From contig NZ_CP035730.1 in the NCBI RefSeq assembly GCF_012222305.1, forward strand, positions 1 through 64,000: a stretch of 64,000 bases of DNA, in the 5' to 3' direction. Position numbers and translations under genes: made by a program. The number at the start of each line of letters is the position of its first letter. The first letter of the stretch is position 1. Positions 62,101 to 64,000 of the stretch are shown here, one piece after another. The notes under the pieces were generated by a model that was given only the letters and a program-made list of their open reading frames with translations, did no database searches and had not been told where the DNA came from. Source of the DNA: Sulfolobus sp. S-194 (GTDB taxonomy: Archaea > Thermoproteota > Thermoprotei_A > Sulfolobales > Sulfolobaceae).

Positions 62101-62346
62101 CCAATACATATTTTAAAGTATTCCAATAATCCCTACATAATTACAATTTAACAGATATATGAACAACTTGTGGCGACATTAAAAGCATATTATAAGAGTG
62201 GATTTGCTAAGCTGATAACATAATTCTCTCTAAAGGAGATTTAACGTTAATTCCATACAAGCTAGATGTATGACAAAAAGAAGCTAGCCTATCTCTCTTA
62301 ATCATAATAAAGTCGATTTTTAAACTTTAAAAACTTTAATTGTCTT

Positions 62347-62769
62347 ATGAGAAAAATATATTTTGCAATACCTATAGTTATTTTGATTGCTGGTCTTATT
62401 CCATTGCTTATTACTCACGTTAAAGAAAGTAGCAGCGGAATTATATATGTAATAGGTAACGTGAAAATTGGATACTCAACAATTCCTATTGAGCAAAAGT
62501 TAGATATAAATGCCACAGAATACATAAACTTAACGGTTAAAAATAGTGGGGACGAGGCTATTGCTATATGTTATATTAAGCAAGGAGATGTTACAATTCC
62601 AGGTTACAATATTACTGCAATAGTTAACGGAATTACGGATTATGGCTCATCTATTCCACCTGGAATAAGTAACTTGACTTTACTAATCTCAGGATACAAA
62701 ATAGAGGAGAATATTACTGCATATGTGTATTTAGGTAATGGTCAACTGCTAGAATTAAACTTTTCATAA
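62347..62769 (+). CDS. Small exported/membrane-anchored beta-rich protein
   Basis: 140 residues: a signal peptide or anchor (KIYFAIPIVILIAGLIPLLITHV, residues 3-25) followed by a beta-rich domain of about 110 residues with several NxS/NxT sites (INATEYINLT, NITA). It resembles a single immunoglobulin-like or CARDB-type domain of archaeal surface proteins, such as KYxNLTVKNSGDEAI, where NSGDE is a common motif. Function unknown. It has a TATA-like region about 25 bases upstream and a possible leaderless start. Confidence 0.7.
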   Translation: MRKIYFAIPIVILIAGLIPLLITHVKESSSGIIYVIGNVKIGYSTIPIEQKLDINATEYINLTVKNSGDEAIAICYIKQGDVTIPGYNITAIVNGITDYGSSIPPGISNLTLLISGYKIEENITAYVYLGNGQLLELNFS

Positions 62770-62889
62770 CATAAAAAGTGTGCTCAATCTGTCATATTCG
62801 TCAAGATAATTGTTCAGGTTTAAAAAACAATAATATATACTACATATTATAAGTATATATTTTAGTGAACTTACTTATACTTGACCAAT

Positions 62890-63936
62890 ATGAGTTTAAA
62901 CAAACAAGCAATTGCTTTTACATCAGTTATATCATACGCTTTAGCAACTTATGTATTAGTTGCACCGGCATTTACAGTAAATCAGTTTACTTTACCTCAA
63001 TGGTTATCATTTTTAATAGTCTCTATACCGTTTGGCGGAAGAGTAATGGGGGCATTATTATATCAGAGACTAGTTTCAATGCTTGGGTCTAGGTTAACTT
63101 ATTTAATATCAATCATTGCACTTGGACTTTTCTCTTTAGGTAGTAGCATTAACTTCTTAGGATTACTAATAACCTTGAGATTGTTAGTGGGAATTGCATT
63201 TGGAATAGCTACATCATTAGCTGTTGAGCAAGCAATGCGGAGTGGGAATAAGATAATAATTGCACTGACTATGAGTGGCTGGGCATTCGGATGGATAATG
63301 GGAGCATTTTCCTATTTAGAACTACAAAATTGGAGCTTAATTGCAATCTCTGGAGTAATCACCATACCTTTCTCGCTATTATATAAAGCTTTACTAAACT
63401 TTAAAGCAGAAGAAGTTGATTTCTCTTTACCTTCAATATCATCAATCTTAATTTTCTTCTTCTCCTTTGAACCAGCATTTGCATTACAATTAGCTCCTTC
63501 TATAGTTGAAGATGAAGGAGGAATTACTTGGTTAATTTTAGGATATATAATTTCAATACCAATGTATATATTAATGCCGACTATTTCGAGATTTTTAGGT
63601 GAAACAAGAACTGCTATAATATACACTTCAGTCTCAGCTATAAGCGGAATTCTATTCTTCATCACTTCATTGCCTTATATTTTAGTTATTTTCACGGCAT
63701 TCGGATTAGGAATGAATGCTATCGCTCCCAGATTAGCTTCGGTATATGGAGCAACTGCTAGGAGTGTAGGAATAGCACTAAACACAGCGGCATTAGGAGG
63801 AGTTGTTGTCCCAGTAATTGCATCGTTAAATATTAAAATTATAGCCTCACTATTCACGGCGATTTCAATGGTGATCTTACTAGTTATGGCTGTGAAAAAA
63901 AGGAATGCAATGTATGTTGAAGTTAGTTATAGATGA
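62890..63936 (+). CDS. Major facilitator superfamily transporter
   Basis: Polytopic protein of about 348 residues with 10-12 hydrophobic segments. The loop between helices two and three has FGGRVMGALLYQRLVSMLGSRLTYL, the MFS signature GxxxDRxGRR in altered form, and RLLVGIAFGIATSLAVEQA is the matching helix-four motif. The second half (from about residue 180) is a second six-helix set. Substrate unknown. The ATG is preferred over a TTG nine bases earlier, since it gives a normal short N-terminus before the first helix. The promoter region (AATAATATATACTACATATTATA) is about 40 bases upstream. Confidence 0.82.
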   Translation: MSLNKQAIAFTSVISYALATYVLVAPAFTVNQFTLPQWLSFLIVSIPFGGRVMGALLYQRLVSMLGSRLTYLISIIALGLFSLGSSINFLGLLITLRLLVGIAFGIATSLAVEQAMRSGNKIIIALTMSGWAFGWIMGAFSYLELQNWSLIAISGVITIPFSLLYKALLNFKAEEVDFSLPSISSILIFFFSFEPAFALQLAPSIVEDEGGITWLILGYIISIPMYILMPTISRFLGETRTAIIYTSVSAISGILFFITSLPYILVIFTAFGLGMNAIAPRLASVYGATARSVGIALNTAALGGVVVPVIASLNIKIIASLFTAISMVILLVMAVKKRNAMYVEVSYR

Positions 63937-64000
63937 TAACATTTTACGCTAATTTATGATAAGATATATCTTAAGCTACTAGCCCTCATAATTAATATTC

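Noticed and set aside
63312-63857. Open frames on the - strand inside the last MFS gene
   Set aside because: Antisense shadows with no ribosome site or family resemblance.
1-64000. CRISPR array
   Set aside because: No regularly spaced direct repeats of 24-37 bases with unique spacers were seen on either strand.
1-64000. tRNA or rRNA genes
   Set aside because: No cloverleaf with TTCRA-type T loop or rRNA-like G+C-rich segment was found; the G+C-rich patch at 57212-57310 has no tRNA features.

Overview
The window is AT-rich (about one third G+C by eye), densely packed and read from short or absent leaders, with GGTG/GAGG ribosome sites, TATA-like boxes about 25-30 bases before starts, an archaellum operon with the crenarchaeal arlX gene, and a zinc alcohol dehydrogenase almost identical in motif layout to the Sulfolobus solfataricus enzyme. 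This points to a thermoacidophile of the Sulfolobaceae. Gene order and content make Sulfurisphaera (Sulfolobus) tokodaii or a close relative my best guess, but that is recall, not a database match.

Layout. (1) 1-6300: complete archaellum operon arlB-X-G-F-H-I-J on the + strand. (2) 6568-15153: a ZIP metal transporter, a GH31 alpha-glucosidase, and a + strand operon of two GH116 glycosidases around an MFS-type transporter. (3) 15169-36175: two complete Opp/Dpp-type ABC importers, each with its binding protein divergent from its permease/ATPase genes, interleaved with amino-sugar genes: a DUF871/MupG-like protein, a GlmS-like protein whose glutaminase site is destroyed, NagA, then an overlapping trio of FAD oxidoreductase, DUF1177-like protein and M20 amidohydrolase. 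(4) 36260-41478: a Bat-type HTH regulator, an APC permease, GH36 alpha-galactosidase and a decayed GntR regulator. (5) 42061-49392: sulfur genes: sulfide:quinone oxidoreductase, TusA-like carrier and rhodanese, then the assimilation set uroporphyrinogen methyltransferase, sulfite reductase, APS/PAPS reductase, and divergent ATP sulfurylase, with a 17-bp palindrome between the divergent starts. (6) 49400-62350: a gene graveyard holding pseudogenes (HAD dehalogenase, AAA ATPase, CaiB/BaiF CoA-transferase, HEPN, VapBC, nucleotidyltransferase, PaREP1-like), an ISH3-like insertion, an IS110-like remnant and two MITE copies. The intact-looking genes there are an NDH-2-like oxidoreductase, a VapBC pair, an MNT nucleotidyltransferase and alcohol dehydrogenase. 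(7) 62347-63936: a small exported protein and an MFS transporter.

How it works together. Regions 2 and 3 read as a carbon-scavenging block: exo-glycosidases release glucose, galactose or GlcNAc, two oligomer importers bring material in, and NagA plus the GlmS-like SIS enzyme would turn GlcNAc-6-phosphate into fructose-6-phosphate. The degenerate glutaminase site of the GlmS-like protein and a DUF871/MupG relative in an archaeon without peptidoglycan are the most unusual protein-level observations. A second theme is translation: three open frames (sulfite reductase, uroporphyrinogen methyltransferase, a small membrane protein) have a strong Shine-Dalgarno sequence and a family-sized or plausible frame, but no ATG, GTG or TTG where the start should be.
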